A stretch of DNA of 29,600 bases from Hemicentrotus pulcherrimus (GCA_003118195.1 BEXV01001254.1:55216-84815), one strand, 5' to 3'. Positions 1-12,500 are shown, counted from the stretch's first letter. Notes: generated by a model not told the origin, from the letters alone. Numbers and translations: made by a program.

Positions 1-129
1 TGGTTTCACTTTGACACATACATGTATACTATCTGAAAAATGCTTTATCACAAGCTCTGCGAAAATAGGATATTTAATTTTGAATTGATTGTACAGGTAA
101 TCCTAGTTTATTTTCAATTTTGATTATAG

Positions 130-211
130 CATACAACAATGCATACCATCAGATGCCTGCATGGCTAATGGCTGAACTGGAAACGGCCAATCAGGAGCTA
201 GAAAAGCAAAG
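130..211 (+). CDS. USP40: USP40 exon A1' (upstream duplicate)
   Basis: Same sequence and splice sites as 10173-10254. Intact, but out of order relative to the protein. Confidence 0.75.
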
Positions 212-841
212 GTATGAGTGAATCACTATTGATAATTTGAAGTTTCAAGAATGGCAGGGGGATCTGACCCCCTCCTGTTTCACCAAAGTTAGATCCTGGT
301 TCTGTATTCTGAAAAGAGACAGCCACCAGCAAGACGGCTGTGACGGCTAAATGTATGTATTGTTAGTAGTATTATCAGCTTTCTTGCAGGTAGCCGCCAC
401 CAAAAAAATAATCTTTCACATGTACATGTATGTTGAGGAAAACAATATGAATTGCTTTAATGAAAATGCACAGAATGGACTCTCGTAATTGGTGACTTAA
501 ATAGCAGAACTGATGTGTCTCTCAACTTAACATAAACATAGCCAGCTTTGCATAGACATTAACCAGTGTCTTGTCCTAATTTTGATTTGTTATGATAATT
601 AACAATTTTTTTAGTAGCATAAAAAAGAACATCAGTTTTAGAATACCGCCCCTGGAGTCTGTACCCGTACCGGTAGTCATAAATTGTGACAATTTGATGT
701 CTGATCATCTGATTTAAAGCTGATGATCTTCCATGATAGATGTGTTAATGTGTGTGAAGATACCCTCATTGTATCATACAGGTACATGTAGAAGATCATC
801 CCTGATTCGAAATGCATTATCTGTGTCATATTGTATTTCAG

Positions 842-1010
842 GGAAGAATATGATAGATCCATCAACTCCGTTGAGCTGAGCTTGCTCTTATCATCTAACT
901 GTACATGGTCAAGGGGAGCATTGCAGCTTGCATCCGATAGAGAACCGGTCAAGATTACACTTGATAGAAGGAAAGCAATCACATATCTCATGGGACTTAT
1001 CAAAGAACAA
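842..1010 (+). CDS. USP40: USP40 exon A2' (upstream duplicate)
   Basis: Identical to 10885-11053, reading frame open and splice sites intact. Confidence 0.75.
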
Positions 1011-1100
1011 GTAAGAATCATTTGGACAGTTCTACGATGGACACATGATCTGTCAGAAAATTTCATATACTAATCACATTTCTAACCTCACCCCTGGCAT

Positions 1101-1250
1101 AGCTGCCAACCATTCCTATCTTCAGCCTTGAAGCTATTGTTTTGAACGCTAGATTCCCCTCCTTTTCTGTAATATTATGTGTGAAAACTTTACAAAATAG
1201 ATTGTATTCCTAATTTAGCCTTGAGAGATTCCTAATTTTTCAAGGTTGGC
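1101..1250. mobile_element. MITE family 2 (gctgccaacc ends)
   Basis: Starts agctgccaaccattcc and ends aaggttggc. The interior gccttgaagctattgttttgaacgc recurs at 2438-2620. Duplicate copy at 11144-11293. Confidence 0.65.
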
Positions 1251-1561
1251 ACGTGTGGCCTGCATGGTCCAAACACTATTCCTAACCCCAACCATACATG
1301 TACATCTTTGACCAAATGAAGACAGAATTAGATGCCATGTCAGGTCACCTTTGGAAAATTTCACATGAATTTACATTTGACAGTACATTTGTATTATTTG
1401 TTTGTCCGCTACTGCCATTCTGTTGGGTGTACCATTTTTTTCTTTCTCCAGAGATGATGTTAGAGATTTTGTAGAGCAACCCCAGCTTCCATTTACAATT
1501 TGTGACCAGATCATGTTCTAAATATTTAAGCATTAGTTCAAGCCTGTACTATTTAACTACT

Positions 1562-1888
1562 TAGTTGTGTCGTAGTTGAGTGGTTTAAGCACTTCACTTC
1601 GAATCCGAAGGTCGTGGGCTCGATCCCCGACATGGCACTAATGTCCTTTGACAATGCATTAATCTACATTTGCCACCCCATACCCAGGAGAAAAATGGGG
1701 ACCTGGTAGGATGATGCAAGCCTTTGTGTTAGTAATTGCCATATGCTCTCATGTGACCATACTGTATGTTTGAAATACTCCCTAGGGAGTGGAAATGGTG
1801 GACATAGAACATGAATGGATCTGATGACAGAGGTAATATTATCTGTAAAGCATTATGAAGCACTATATAAATCCAGATTATTATTCAG
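1562..1888 (+). repeat. tRNA-derived SINE
   Basis: The head resembles a tRNA gene: A-box-like tagttgagtgg near 1572 and B-box ggctcgatccc at 1617-1627. A unique body with ctccctagggagtggaaatgg follows, and a tail cactatataaatccagattattatt. The tail and central block are of the kind seen in widely spread tRNA-SINEs of marine animals. It sits in the intron after exon A2'. The duplicate is at 11605-11931. Confidence 0.8.
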
Positions 1889-2008
1889 TATTTAGAGAGA
1901 TTGTCTTGATGTTTTGATGAATTGTAAAATCTCCGGATGAACTGCACTCGATCTTTTCTTGGGCTTATTTCATTTTTTTTCTCAATTTTTTTCATTGTAA
2001 ATTTGTAG

Positions 2009-2087
2009 GTGCCTGAGGATAATAATGAGTGCCTTCATGTTGCCAAAAGTCTTCCAGCAGGATTTCATCTATTTGATTGCCTAACGG
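2009..2087 (+). CDS. USP40: USP40 exon A3' (upstream duplicate)
   Basis: Identical to 12052-12130. The leading GTG is a valine codon after the acceptor, not a start codon. Confidence 0.75.
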
Positions 2088-2437
2088 GTAAGACAATTTT
2101 TGTGGGATTTGGTACCATTTCAAACCATTTGGTACAATCTCTCTCTTTCTTTGTGTGGATTTGTATACAAACATGTACCTGTGTCTGCAGTTATTTTACT
2201 ATAGTATAACAGGCAAATTTAAATGCTTCAAAGTAATAAATAGATGTTTATATGGCAAACTCCACATTGTTTTCATTAGTGGTTACAGTACACTGTACAC
2301 TATGATGCATACAAATTTATTCAGCTAGTATGAGCAATGTTTTAAACTATCAAAGACTCTACTTTAGCCAAGGTGAAGTTATACACATCTTCTGGTTGAT
2401 GATGTGCTTATATATGTACATGTAGCTGCATACTCAT

Positions 2438-2620
2438 AGCTGCCAAATATTCCTACATGTAACTTAGAGGAATGATTCCTATTTTTTGGCCTTAAAGCTA
2501 TTGTTTTGAACCCTAGATTCTTCTCTTGTTCTGAAATATTCTGTGTGAAAACTATTCAAGACAGACTGTATTCCTAATTTTGCCTTGAGAGATTTCTGAT
2601 TTTTGCTGTAAAAGGTTGGA
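2438..2620. mobile_element. MITE family 2, diverged relative
   Basis: Starts agctgccaaatattcc and ends aaaggttgg. It shares with 1101-1250 the run from aagctattgttttgaac through attcctaattttgccttgagag. Duplicate at 12481-12663. Confidence 0.65.
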
Positions 2621-2697
2621 AGGTATAGACATATTGTACTGTTTGTAAACATATACTGAGTGATAACCATGTGTGTCTTCCATTCTCCTGACTACAG

Positions 2698-2771
2698 ACA
2701 GCCCAGACAAGACCCTCCAAGATTGTTATGTAACAGATCAAAGCTTTATCTTCCTTTGGGACGGCAAACAG
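2698..2771 (+). CDS. USP40: USP40 exon A4' (upstream duplicate)
   Basis: Identical to 12741-12814 with the same acceptor and donor. Confidence 0.75.
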
Positions 2772-3001
2772 GTAAGCGTTTGCAACTGAAGTGTTCTTAA
2801 AATATGAAATTGGGGAGTTTCTATGCATAGTGGATAACACTTTATTTAGTCAGAAGTCCAAATTGATACACTGTGCAATGTAAAATGCATCAAGGGCGCT
2901 GTTGTTGTTGTTGCTGCTTTTTGTTCTGACAAACACTACCTCATACTATCGCCCATCAATCCATTCTTAAAAGCCACTGCTAGTCAATGCTTTATTGAAC
3001 C

Positions 3002-3396
3002 TTAAAGGTAAAGGCCTGTTATGGTTCAATTACATTGTGAAAGAAATGTTGTGGAATTGATCAGAAAAGGTTGATCATCTAGCATATTAGTATTGGTGCA
3101 TACTGCAAGGGTCTGGAATCATTAAAATCAAAAGAAATTTGGCCCAGTCTTCGTAAAGTTACAAGAACTATACACAGAAAGATGTATATGGGACTATACG
3201 CACGACACGTGCGTTTATCTCTCACAGACCATGGATAAACTAATTTTCCAAATATATCAACTAGTAGGCGGTTTCCCGGCAAATCTTTTATCATTATGTA
3301 TTAGTCAAAACATATTCTTTCACATGATTGGTAATAAAGAGCTTCCATATCATTTTTTGAAATTGGGGCATTTCCAATACTGGTCTTTACCTTTAA
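3002..3396 (+). mobile_element. MITE family 1 (TTAA ends), copy in A'
   Basis: Ends TTAAAGGTAAAGRCC and GGTCTTTACCTTTAA are inverted repeats flanked by or including TTAA, as for piggyBac-like insertions (the class is inferred). About 395 bp, no transposase. Relatives are at 13045-13439, 18842-19239 and, inverted, 24183-24555. The minus-strand open frame inside it is repeat sequence. Confidence 0.8.
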
Positions 3397-3439
3397 GGCT
3401 ACATGGTTAATTTGTCTATGTGACTAAATCCTTTCACAG

Positions 3440-3777
3440 GTTGACGGCAATTCCATCTTAGTCGGCCCAACTAGCGAGCCAATTCTGCTCATTCTAACCT
3501 ACAACGCTGCACCCCCTTCTGACACCCCCACCAAGCCAACGCCACCGCCCCCCTCCTCCCCTACCAAGCTCCCTCACGGTTTCCCTAAAGACACCAGGAT
3601 ATCTGAGCTACGGTGCATGGTGTCTGATATCGTCGGTATCCCGAAGCACCGGTTGAAGCTTAGCAGGGTACAGACAGTACCGGTGGTGGTGCCTTCGGAG
3701 GATGATGGGAGGACGCTCACACAGCTAGACTTCTCTGATGGTGATGCGCTGGTGGTGGAATCAACTGGCAAGGACAG
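3440..3777 (+). CDS. USP40: USP40 exon A5' (upstream duplicate)
   Basis: Same 338-nt exon as 13483-13820; no coding change seen by eye. Confidence 0.75.
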
Positions 3778-4044
3778 GTGAGTCAAATCTTGAAATCTTT
3801 TGTTCAGATATTTTACGTTTGATAAGCAATAAGCATACATGTTTATACTTGGAAGTTGTCCACTTGTCTGTACCAATAAGCAATAACAAATGTATAATGA
3901 TAATGACGATTTGAGTCTTTTAGTGGAGACTTTGTCCAGAACATCCTGGTCAAGGTTGAGGGATTCTTTGATATGTGTGTTTCGAATCTTGTGGTAATGG
4001 TATTACCTCTTATTAAATTTACTTATCTCATTCTTAATTCTGAA

Positions 4045-4125
4045 CATAAAGACCACCTGCCCATAAAGATCACTTTTCTTGTCTCCCTTGGGTGATCTTT
4101 ATAGTTACAGACAGGTTTCACTGTA
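4045..4125. mobile_element. Fragment of MITE family 3
   Basis: Contains aaagaccacctgcccataaa, a cccttgggtgatctttatagtt block and an end caggtttcactgta like the right end of 5397-5556. The left end is missing. The counterpart in copy A is near 14083-14163. Confidence 0.55.
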
Positions 4126-4169
4126 TCACCTCATATTAATTCTTCCAAACCGTTTCTTGATCTTTCCAG

Positions 4170-4314
4170 TCCGAAGTCTCCACGAGACTCTCTAGCCGCC
4201 CTTGAAGCTGACAATCAGATGAATGCTGTGAGAATAAAGATTGAGAACAGATGTGTAGATCCAGACAGTGATGGTGACTGGCCTGTCACACAGATCGACA
4301 TACCCAAAGACAAG
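4170..4314 (+). CDS. USP40: USP40 exon A6' (upstream duplicate)
   Basis: Copy of 14208-14352 with one missense (Lys here, Thr there, in VRI.IEN) and one synonymous difference. The frame is intact. Confidence 0.75.
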
Positions 4315-4909
4315 GTATGGAGCTATTTATCATCCTTGTCTTCTTCAAGTAGTATTAACTTTTATGCAACAAATTCCTTTTTCGTGATGTTGTTGTTGCA
4401 AATCATAGCCTATGGATTGTATCCACAACATGTAGGCCTACTTCTATAAAGACAGTTCACTTACTTGTATGCACATAGGTATTTGTGTGATAAACAAAGG
4501 TAAGAAAAATAAAAAATTATGAATAGATTGAAGAAATTACTTTAATTCATAATTTTGTGTTTATTTTTTTCATTTCGAAATAATGGTAATTTGTACAGCA
4601 TAGATGCATTTAGGTTGACACTAAATCTGCCCACTTTCTCTCTGTGTATACAATTGGGCCACTTTGCCATCAATGGTAACTACCATGGTAACATTGCCCA
4701 AGAGCCAATCAAAATCCAGTATTCCATGAAAAGTTACTATATTAGCAAGTTTTATGCAACGGCACCCTGGACTTGAAACAGAATGCCATGAAAAAAAAAA
4801 GGACCTAATAAGATAAGAATACTTGCAATGTGTTAGATATCCTCAGAAACCTTATGTGTGTCTTCCTCTTTTCTTTGTTTTCATCTCTGCTCCATGCTCC
4901 ATCCATCAG

Positions 4910-5027
4910 ACTGTACTTGACTTGAAGCAGCTCATTATCAACACCCTTGGTCTCTATGGTAACCAGAGACCCAAGGAAGGATGTAGGCTAAGGATCAGTG
5001 ATGATGCAATGGGGCTTCTAGCTCCAT
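4910..5027 (+). CDS. USP40: USP40 exon A7' (upstream duplicate)
   Basis: Copy of 14948-15065 with one missense (Leu here, Phe there, in TV.DLKQ) and four synonymous differences. Confidence 0.75.
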
Positions 5028-5396
5028 GTAAGTAACTCTGGAATTCCCCTCACTAATCTCAGACAACCTTGAAATATAACATACCCTACAAATGAAATAC
5101 ATGAAGGAAGATTTCTCCGTTCAATGGGTGGGATTTCTATCTCCTTGTTCAAAGCAACGTATGATAAATTTATTTGTAAAGTCTCATGATAGTTCTAAAG
5201 TGCTTTGTTCCAGAGATGGGAATGAGAAATCATGCTTTACCACCAATTTTTTCCAGGACTTGATTATCTTATAACATATGCTTCATAAATACATGTAAAT
5301 AAGGACCAATGCCCTCATTTTTTAGCTTTTTATCTGTGTAATAACAGATTACTACAATAGCTTGAAATAGAAGGCATTGCTACTCAATGTTCACGA

Positions 5397-5556
5397 TACA
5401 GTCATACCTGCTCTATTGACCATCTGTCTACTAAGACCACATATTTTGTTTCCCTTGAAACAGTTTCTCATTGAAACATGTACTAAAGAATCCTGTCTAC
5501 AAAGACCACTTTTATGTGTTTCCCTTGGGCGGTTACTATAGACAGGTTTGACTGTA
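5397..5556. mobile_element. MITE family 3 (tacagtcaaacctg ends)
   Basis: Starts tacagtcatacctg and ends caggtttgactgta, inverted repeats with one mismatch. The interior repeats a aagaccac..tttcccttg motif. About 160 bp in the A7'-A8' intron. A partial relative is at 4045-4125. Confidence 0.75.
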
Positions 5557-5910
5557 CCTTCCTCAGCTACTTCCTTCTGTACCTTCATCTCTCCTTCCTT
5601 ATCTCTTTGATATCAAGTGTGCAGGCCTACTCATGTTGTGTATATTTCTTTGTATTTTCCATTTTGTTTATACTTTATTTCTGTTGTGCATTCCACCTTT
5701 TTTAATATTATTGTATATATCGTATTATTCTAGTTGTAAACTGACCCTTTCAGCCTGTGCTGCTCGCTCAGTACTCATAGACCAATAAATGAATAATAAA
5801 TGAGTAAATGACAGAATACAGAAAGTGACAATTCAGAGTGATCCCACCTACCTACGCTTTTAACATGATTATGATGATGGTATTGAAATTCACTCTTATC
5901 AACCACACAG

Positions 5911-6077
5911 TGCATGAAAACACGAGCCTTACCGAGTCTGGCATCAAGAAAGGCAAGACCATCGTCATAGAAACGGGACTCCCTCCAACATCCAATGAAC
6001 TCACCATCAATTTCAGTCTTATGTCAGGCACAAAATCCTGGGATATGATGGTGGATAAATCTACTTCTATGTCAGTG
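5911..6077 (+). CDS. USP40: USP40 exon A8' (upstream duplicate)
   Basis: Identical to 15950-16116. It ends in phase 0, so it could splice in frame to exon B2 at 7072. Confidence 0.75.
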
Positions 6078-6448
6078 GTGAGTTTATTGTTGGTTGCCAT
6101 CGGCAGAGCATCAGATAAAGTGAAACATCCTTGATATGAGGTTGCTTGAAGTGAAAGCAAAAGAAAATCTAAGCAACCTATTTGAAACTTCTGCCAACAT
6201 AGGTGAATAGCAGAAGTTAAGAAATGCTGAAAGCTAAGTTTTCAAAAATTGAATTTTAAATTTCAATTACTCTCCATTCATGTTTCTGTGTATTAATCAA
6301 TAACTATTTTCCTGTTTGTACTAGCTAGATATATTTTGTGATATCTATTATCTTGTGGGTAAAATTTGATAAACTTGATGCTATATAAGAGGAAAGGAAA
6401 GACATAAAGACTTTTTCATATATCCAAGCCTTTGGATTCAAGGTCTTT

Positions 6449-6449
6449 N
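6449..6449. other. N at the A' to B junction
   Basis: A single undetermined base exactly where homology to the A block ends (6447/16486) and exon B1 begins. Best read as a contig join. Confidence 0.75.
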
Positions 6450-6548
6450 GACATCATCGACATGAAATCTCCCCAGCAGTGTCTTACAGCGCTCCTCAGG
6501 AAGCACGGTGGATCTGAACATGTATTGTCTGTTGAAAATCTCTGCCAG
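6450..6548 (+). CDS. USP40: USP40 exon B1 (5' end broken by N)
   Basis: Encodes about 33 residues (DIIDMKSPQQCLTALLRKHG... ending VENLCQ) and stops at a CAG|gtacag donor in phase 0. This is the start of the insertion that separates the His and Asn boxes of the USP40 catalytic domain. No acceptor is visible, because the bases just left of the N at 6449 belong to an intron of the duplicated downstream block. The junction therefore cuts this exon or sits at its edge. Confidence 0.8.
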
Positions 6549-9500
6549 GTACAGTTCATATGTCCTTACTATAAGACCAGTGTACTAACATATTCAATTT
6601 GTGAATGTTTCTTTCTTGGCAAGGCCACGATGAGTTAGTCCATTAACCTGCTATTCATGAATGAACTACAATACTTGGAATCCGGTCTGCATACATTACG
6701 TGTTGCCATGTTGGGGAAAGCCTCATACAAACTTTCTGGTTGTCAAGAACAAGCTTTATTTAAAAGTCTGCATACAATTTTAATATGTCAGTATTAAACC
6801 AGTCTATTGGGAGGGTCATTAGCCATTTGCTTCATTGCTGATTCGTCATACATGTATATGGCCTCGTCTTAACCCTTTGTCTACTGGTAACTCTGCGTAA
6901 TATTAAATCAAATATGCTATATTCTTACTGTTTTTTTTCAGAGATTACCAATTTTTGCTGAGGAAGGTTAGCAGTGCATGCACATGTACAGATATGTCTT
7001 TACATGTATGTTTTTTTACCATGCCATGAATAATTATTACTTGCAGTATTCCATTATTCTCCTCTATTCAGGTTTTAAACCAAGAGACAGGCGTTTCATG
7101 GAACAAGCGCTTCAAGAGACAGTATGGAACAATGACTAAGGTTAATATGAATATGATGGAATTGAGCATATGATTTGTAAAGTACAAATTCAATATTTGG
7201 GGAAATTATAGTTCTATTAAATTTCTTTTATATCAAAAATCTGTCATCACATATAGAATTCATGAGTTCTCCCTTTCTGTCCAATGAATGTGTATCAAGG
7301 GGGTTTTGATTCTCCTTGATGTATTTTTATCTGGGTCTTATTTTGTTTGCTTGTATGTTTTCATAGTTTTCACTTGGGGTTATCTTTTCAATTTCATTTT
7401 CATCAGTTTCTGAGGAAGTACAACGACCTCTTTGAGCTCAACACGGCAGGCTCCGTTGTGCATCTAGTAGATCCTATGAAAGGAAAGGCTTCCAGTCCAG
7501 ACCAATCTCCCTCAAAGGCACCAAGCGATGGCGCCAGGCAGGACAACACACATGCAGCGTCGGAAGAGAACCACGTGAAGGAGGAAGGTGGACAGGATGG
7601 CCAGGACGAAAGTAATAAGGCGAGAGCCATTGCAAGGTACGGTCCAGTAGAACATTCTCCAATCCCTCCCCCTAGCCTTGTGAATGAGAATGAAGCATTA
7701 AAGGTAATGCAAAGTTCTGGGAAATTTTGAAAATTGGATGGTTAGTAATTCTTTAAAAATGTTGATATATTTGGATGCCCCTGTTGATAGATAATACTCA
7801 CTACAAAATTTAGCCCCTAAAACACTTCTGCTTTCAAGATATTGAATAATAAGCAATTTACCGGTGCTCCCAGTATATTTCAAATATTTCAAATAGCGCC
7901 TAAGGTCATTCGGTGGTAGCTGCGACCATGAAAATCTCAGAATATGCAGTTCTGATATATAATTTCCAAATAGGAATAGCAAAGTGGTCGATTGTAGTCA
8001 AGAAACATTGTTTTAAAGCTAAAGTAACATCAGTCTTGAGAGGGCGCTATATAACATAAAACATTTATTATTTGCAACTTTATATATCACTTTAGACTTG
8101 ATTGCAACCGCAACAAAGATCATTGAATATTGTAAATTTGCATATATGCTTCCAATATGTTCATTTGAACCAAATTCATGACCCCATACCAAAACTTTGT
8201 ATTACCTTTAATATGTATTGTTGCTGTTGCACAACGTATGCTCTGTGAAAGTTGCTCTATGGTCAAGCCCTACAATCTACCTTTAGTACATTGTCTGTAT
8301 GAACACCATACAGTATATGTACATGTACTCTATAGGTACTTGCCTGACTTTACAGCTGATATAACTCTATCACATATATATCATTACCAAACTGTTAAGT
8401 CAAAATTACAATCTATCATACACTTGTGTAGGAAACAAACATCGAAAGCCAGTGAAGGTTGCCCCTGTGCACGTTTTAAATTGCTTTGGTCCATTTTTTT
8501 AAATTCCTTTGTTTTCATAATAATCTTGCTTATGTTTCCATGCTAAAAATTCAATTTTTCAAAGCTACACATATAAACTTTCCACTGCTTCACATGTATG
8601 TAATTATTTCAAATACCCATTGAATGTCTCTTGCAACAGTTCCGTACTCATAACATTTTCATCTGTAATATATCAACAATACTTTCAAATATATTTTTTT
8701 TTAAGTTTTTGAAAATCTCCGTACATCACAGAGCCACTGCAAAGATCCCAGAACCAGGACAGTGTTGGTATGATTTCAATGATTCCTCGGTGGAGCCCAT
8801 TAGGGAGAACGCCCTCTATAGACAGTTTCAGGGCAGGGAGAGTGCCTACATGCTGCTCTATAGACGAAAGACAATGACTCGTCCAAGCGAAGGTAACATA
8901 CATTGATGGATTAGATGTAGTCTCACTTTTAAGATGATTATGAGAACACAATCTTATGCTGTACAGCTGGTACCTGTAATTTCTTTCATTGCTTATGTGA
9001 AAAGCAATGATGTTTCTTCTCTGTAGTGATAAACCTTTACATTTCCACCAAGCTTCAAACATTTATCACAAATATCGTTTGTAGGGAAAGTCTTAGTCAT
9101 ACCTGCACCTGCCTATTTTCTCTGTTCATTCCATGACATCTAACTTCATAATTTTCAACCTGTTTGATGAGAAAGACGAGCGTTATTTCCAAAGTAATTG
9201 ATTACAAATTAACGTTGGGGAATTTATCCGTAGATAGAATAGATACAAAAAGGGTTATCAAAAAAAAAAACATCTGATGTAGCTAGTGCTTTCATCAACA
9301 AGCCTTCTGTCGCCAACCTTGTCGATAAAAGTGCATTTTTTTCATTTTGTTTTTTGAGAGTATTTTTCCGAACAAATATTGTTTGATTCGCCGCGGTGTA
9401 CACTGCAGTACCCGGCAGAGCAGTGACTGCATGGCGTGCATGCACCACTCGCTGCAGTGCCAGTACCGGTCAATAACAGTACCGTACCTTACGACCGTAA

Positions 9501-12500
9501 GGAAGGATTGCATTCTTCCAACCATCTGTCGACAATGTGTCGTTGTCGGCTAAAATTCAAGACGACAAGTCGACAAAGATTTTTTTTCTCGATGACAGCA
9601 CTAGATGTAGCCAACAATCACTTTACACTTGCACTGTAAACCAAGAATTGGATAAAGATAGATTGAGATGTCTTGTTATAAAAAATGATGCAGGGGAGAT
9701 TTACAAATGGTCTTACTATCATAATATGCTTTCTGCCGATGTCACATCACAAGCTATGTCGATATTAGATGTTTGATTTTTCATTGTTGACAATCCTAAT
9801 GTACATGTAAGTTTCTTTAAAAAAAAAAAAAAAAATGTCTGTACTTTGCTTATTTTAGATAATTTATTGTTATGTGCTTATAATATTTTGTATTTCTGTA
9901 ATGGGCAATCCAACTTTTCAGGTTTTCGCAACCTTCATGGAAAGCCCGGTATATAACCTTTGTAAATATAGTTGAAATTTACAGTTACATGTACATGTAC
10001 ATGTACCTTGTATACTCTGATTTTTATATATTGCGAAATAAATTGGTTTCACTTTGACACATACATGTATACTATCTGAAAAATGCTTTATCACAAGCTC
10101 TGCGAAAATAGGATATTTAATTTTGAATTGATTGTACAGGTAATCCTAGTTTATTTTCAATTTTGATTATAGCATACAACAATGCATACCATCAGATGCC
10201 TGCATGGCTAATGGCTGAACTGGAAACGGCCAATCAGGAGCTAGAAAAGCAAAGGTATGAGTGAATCACTATTGATAATTTGAAGTTTCAAGAATGGCAG
10301 GGGGATCTGACCCCCTCCTGTTTCACCAAAGTTAGATCCTGGTTCTGTATTCTGAAAAGAGACAGCCACCAGCAAGACGGCTGTGACGGCTAAATGTATG
10401 TATTGTTAGTAGTATTATCAGCTTTCTTGCAGGTAGCCGCCACCAAAAAAATAATCTTTCACATGTACATGTATGTTGAGGAAAACAATATGAATTGCTT
10501 TAATGAAAATGCACAGAATGGACTCTCGTAATTGGTGACTTAAATAGCAGAACTGATGTGTCTCTCAACTTAACATAAACATAGCCAGCTTTGCATAGAC
10601 ATTAACCAGTGTCTTGTCCTAATTTTGATTTGTTATGATAATTAACAATTTTTTTAGTAGCATAAAAAAGAACATCAGTTTTAGAATACCGCCCCTGGAG
10701 TCTGTACCCGTACCGGTAGTCATAAATTGTGACAATTTGATGTCTGATCATCTGATTTAAAGCTGATGATCTTCCATGATAGATGTGTTAATGTGTGTGA
10801 AGATACCCTCATTGTATCATACAGGTACATGTAGAAGATCATCCCTGATTCGAAATGCATTATCTGTGTCATATTGTATTTCAGGGAAGAATATGATAGA
10901 TCCATCAACTCCGTTGAGCTGAGCTTGCTCTTATCATCTAACTGTACATGGTCAAGGGGAGCATTGCAGCTTGCATCCGATAGAGAACCGGTCAAGATTA
11001 CACTTGATAGAAGGAAAGCAATCACATATCTCATGGGACTTATCAAAGAACAAGTAAGAATCATTTGGACAGTTCTACGATGGACACATGATCTGTCAGA
11101 AAATTTCATATACTAATCACATTTCTAACCTCACCCCTGGCATAGCTGCCAACCATTCCTATCTTCAGCCTTGAAGCTATTGTTTTGAACGCTAGATTCC
11201 CCTCCTTTTCTGTAATATTATGTGTGAAAACTTTACAAAATAGATTGTATTCCTAATTTAGCCTTGAGAGATTCCTAATTTTTCAAGGTTGGCACGTGTG
11301 GCCTGCATGGTCCAAACACTATTCCTAACCCCAACCATACATGTACATCTTTGACCAAATGAAGACAGAATTAGATGCCATGTCAGGTCACCTTTGGAAA
11401 ATTTCACATGAATTTACATTTGACAGTACATTTGTATTATTTGTTTGTCCGCTACTGCCATTCTGTTGGGTGTACCATTTTTTTCTTTCTCCAGAGATGA
11501 TGTTAGAGATTTTGTAGAGCAACCCCAGCTTCCATTTACAATTTGTGACCAGATCATGTTCTAAATATTTAAGCATTAGTTCAAGCCTGTACTATTTAAC
11601 TACTTAGTTGTGTCGTAGTTGAGTGGTTTAAGCACTTCACTTCGAATCCGAAGGTCGTGGGCTCGATCCCCGACATGGCACTAATGTCCTTTGACAATGC
11701 ATTAATCTACATTTGCCACCCCATACCCAGGAGAAAAATGGGGACCTGGTAGGATGATGCAAGCCTTTGTGTTAGTAATTGCCATATGCTCTCATGTGAC
11801 CATACTGTATGTTTGAAATACTCCCTAGGGAGTGGAAATGGTGGACATAGAACATGAATGGATCTGATGACAGAGGTAATATTATCTGTAAAGCATTATG
11901 AAGCACTATATAAATCCAGATTATTATTCAGTATTTAGAGAGATTGTCTTGATGTTTTGATGAATTGTAAAATCTCCGGATGAACTGCACTCGATCTTTT
12001 CTTGGGCTTATTTCATTTTTTTTCTCAATTTTTTTCATTGTAAATTTGTAGGTGCCTGAGGATAATAATGAGTGCCTTCATGTTGCCAAAAGTCTTCCAG
12101 CAGGATTTCATCTATTTGATTGCCTAACGGGTAAGACAATTTTTGTGGGATTTGGTACCATTTCAAACCATTTGGTACAATCTCTCTCTTTCTTTGTGTG
12201 GATTTGTATACAAACATGTACCTGTGTCTGCAGTTATTTTACTATAGTATAACAGGCAAATTTAAATGCTTCAAAGTAATAAATAGATGTTTATATGGCA
12301 AACTCCACATTGTTTTCATTAGTGGTTACAGTACACTGTACACTATGATGCATACAAATTTATTCAGCTAGTATGAGCAATGTTTTAAACTATCAAAGAC
12401 TCTACTTTAGCCAAGGTGAAGTTATACACATCTTCTGGTTGATGATGTGCTTATATATGTACATGTAGCTGCATACTCATAGCTGCCAAATATTCCTACA

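Larger units (their letters stand above)
1..6447 (+). repeat. USP40: Upstream copy (A') of the USP40 A block; direct duplicate of 10044-16486
   Basis: Every base from 1 has a counterpart 10,043 bp further on. The offset drifts to 10,038 and 10,039 through small intron indels. Identity ends at about 6447, two bases before the N at 6449. The window simply starts inside this copy, so the left limit is unknown. Eight USP40 exons, a SINE and several MITEs are duplicated with it. The order is wrong for USP40, because the exons that should precede this block lie to its right. Confidence 0.95.

Noticed and set aside
677..1066. 129-codon minus-strand open frame, also at 10720-11109
   Set aside because: Its recurrence is only the 10-kb duplication. 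It is antisense to USP40 exon A2 and has no family signal.
1562..1640. tRNA gene
   Set aside because: A- and B-box-like motifs are present, but the acceptor and other arms do not close. A SINE body and tail follow, so this is a tRNA-derived SINE head.
3079..3294. Small minus-strand protein shared by 3079-3294, 13122-13337 and 18920-19141
   Set aside because: The shared frame comes from MITE family 1 copies, and the frame differs at its ends between copies. It is transposon sequence, not a gene.
5852..6160. 102-codon minus-strand open frame, also at 15891-16199
   Set aside because: Exact antisense shadow of exon A8 and its flanks.
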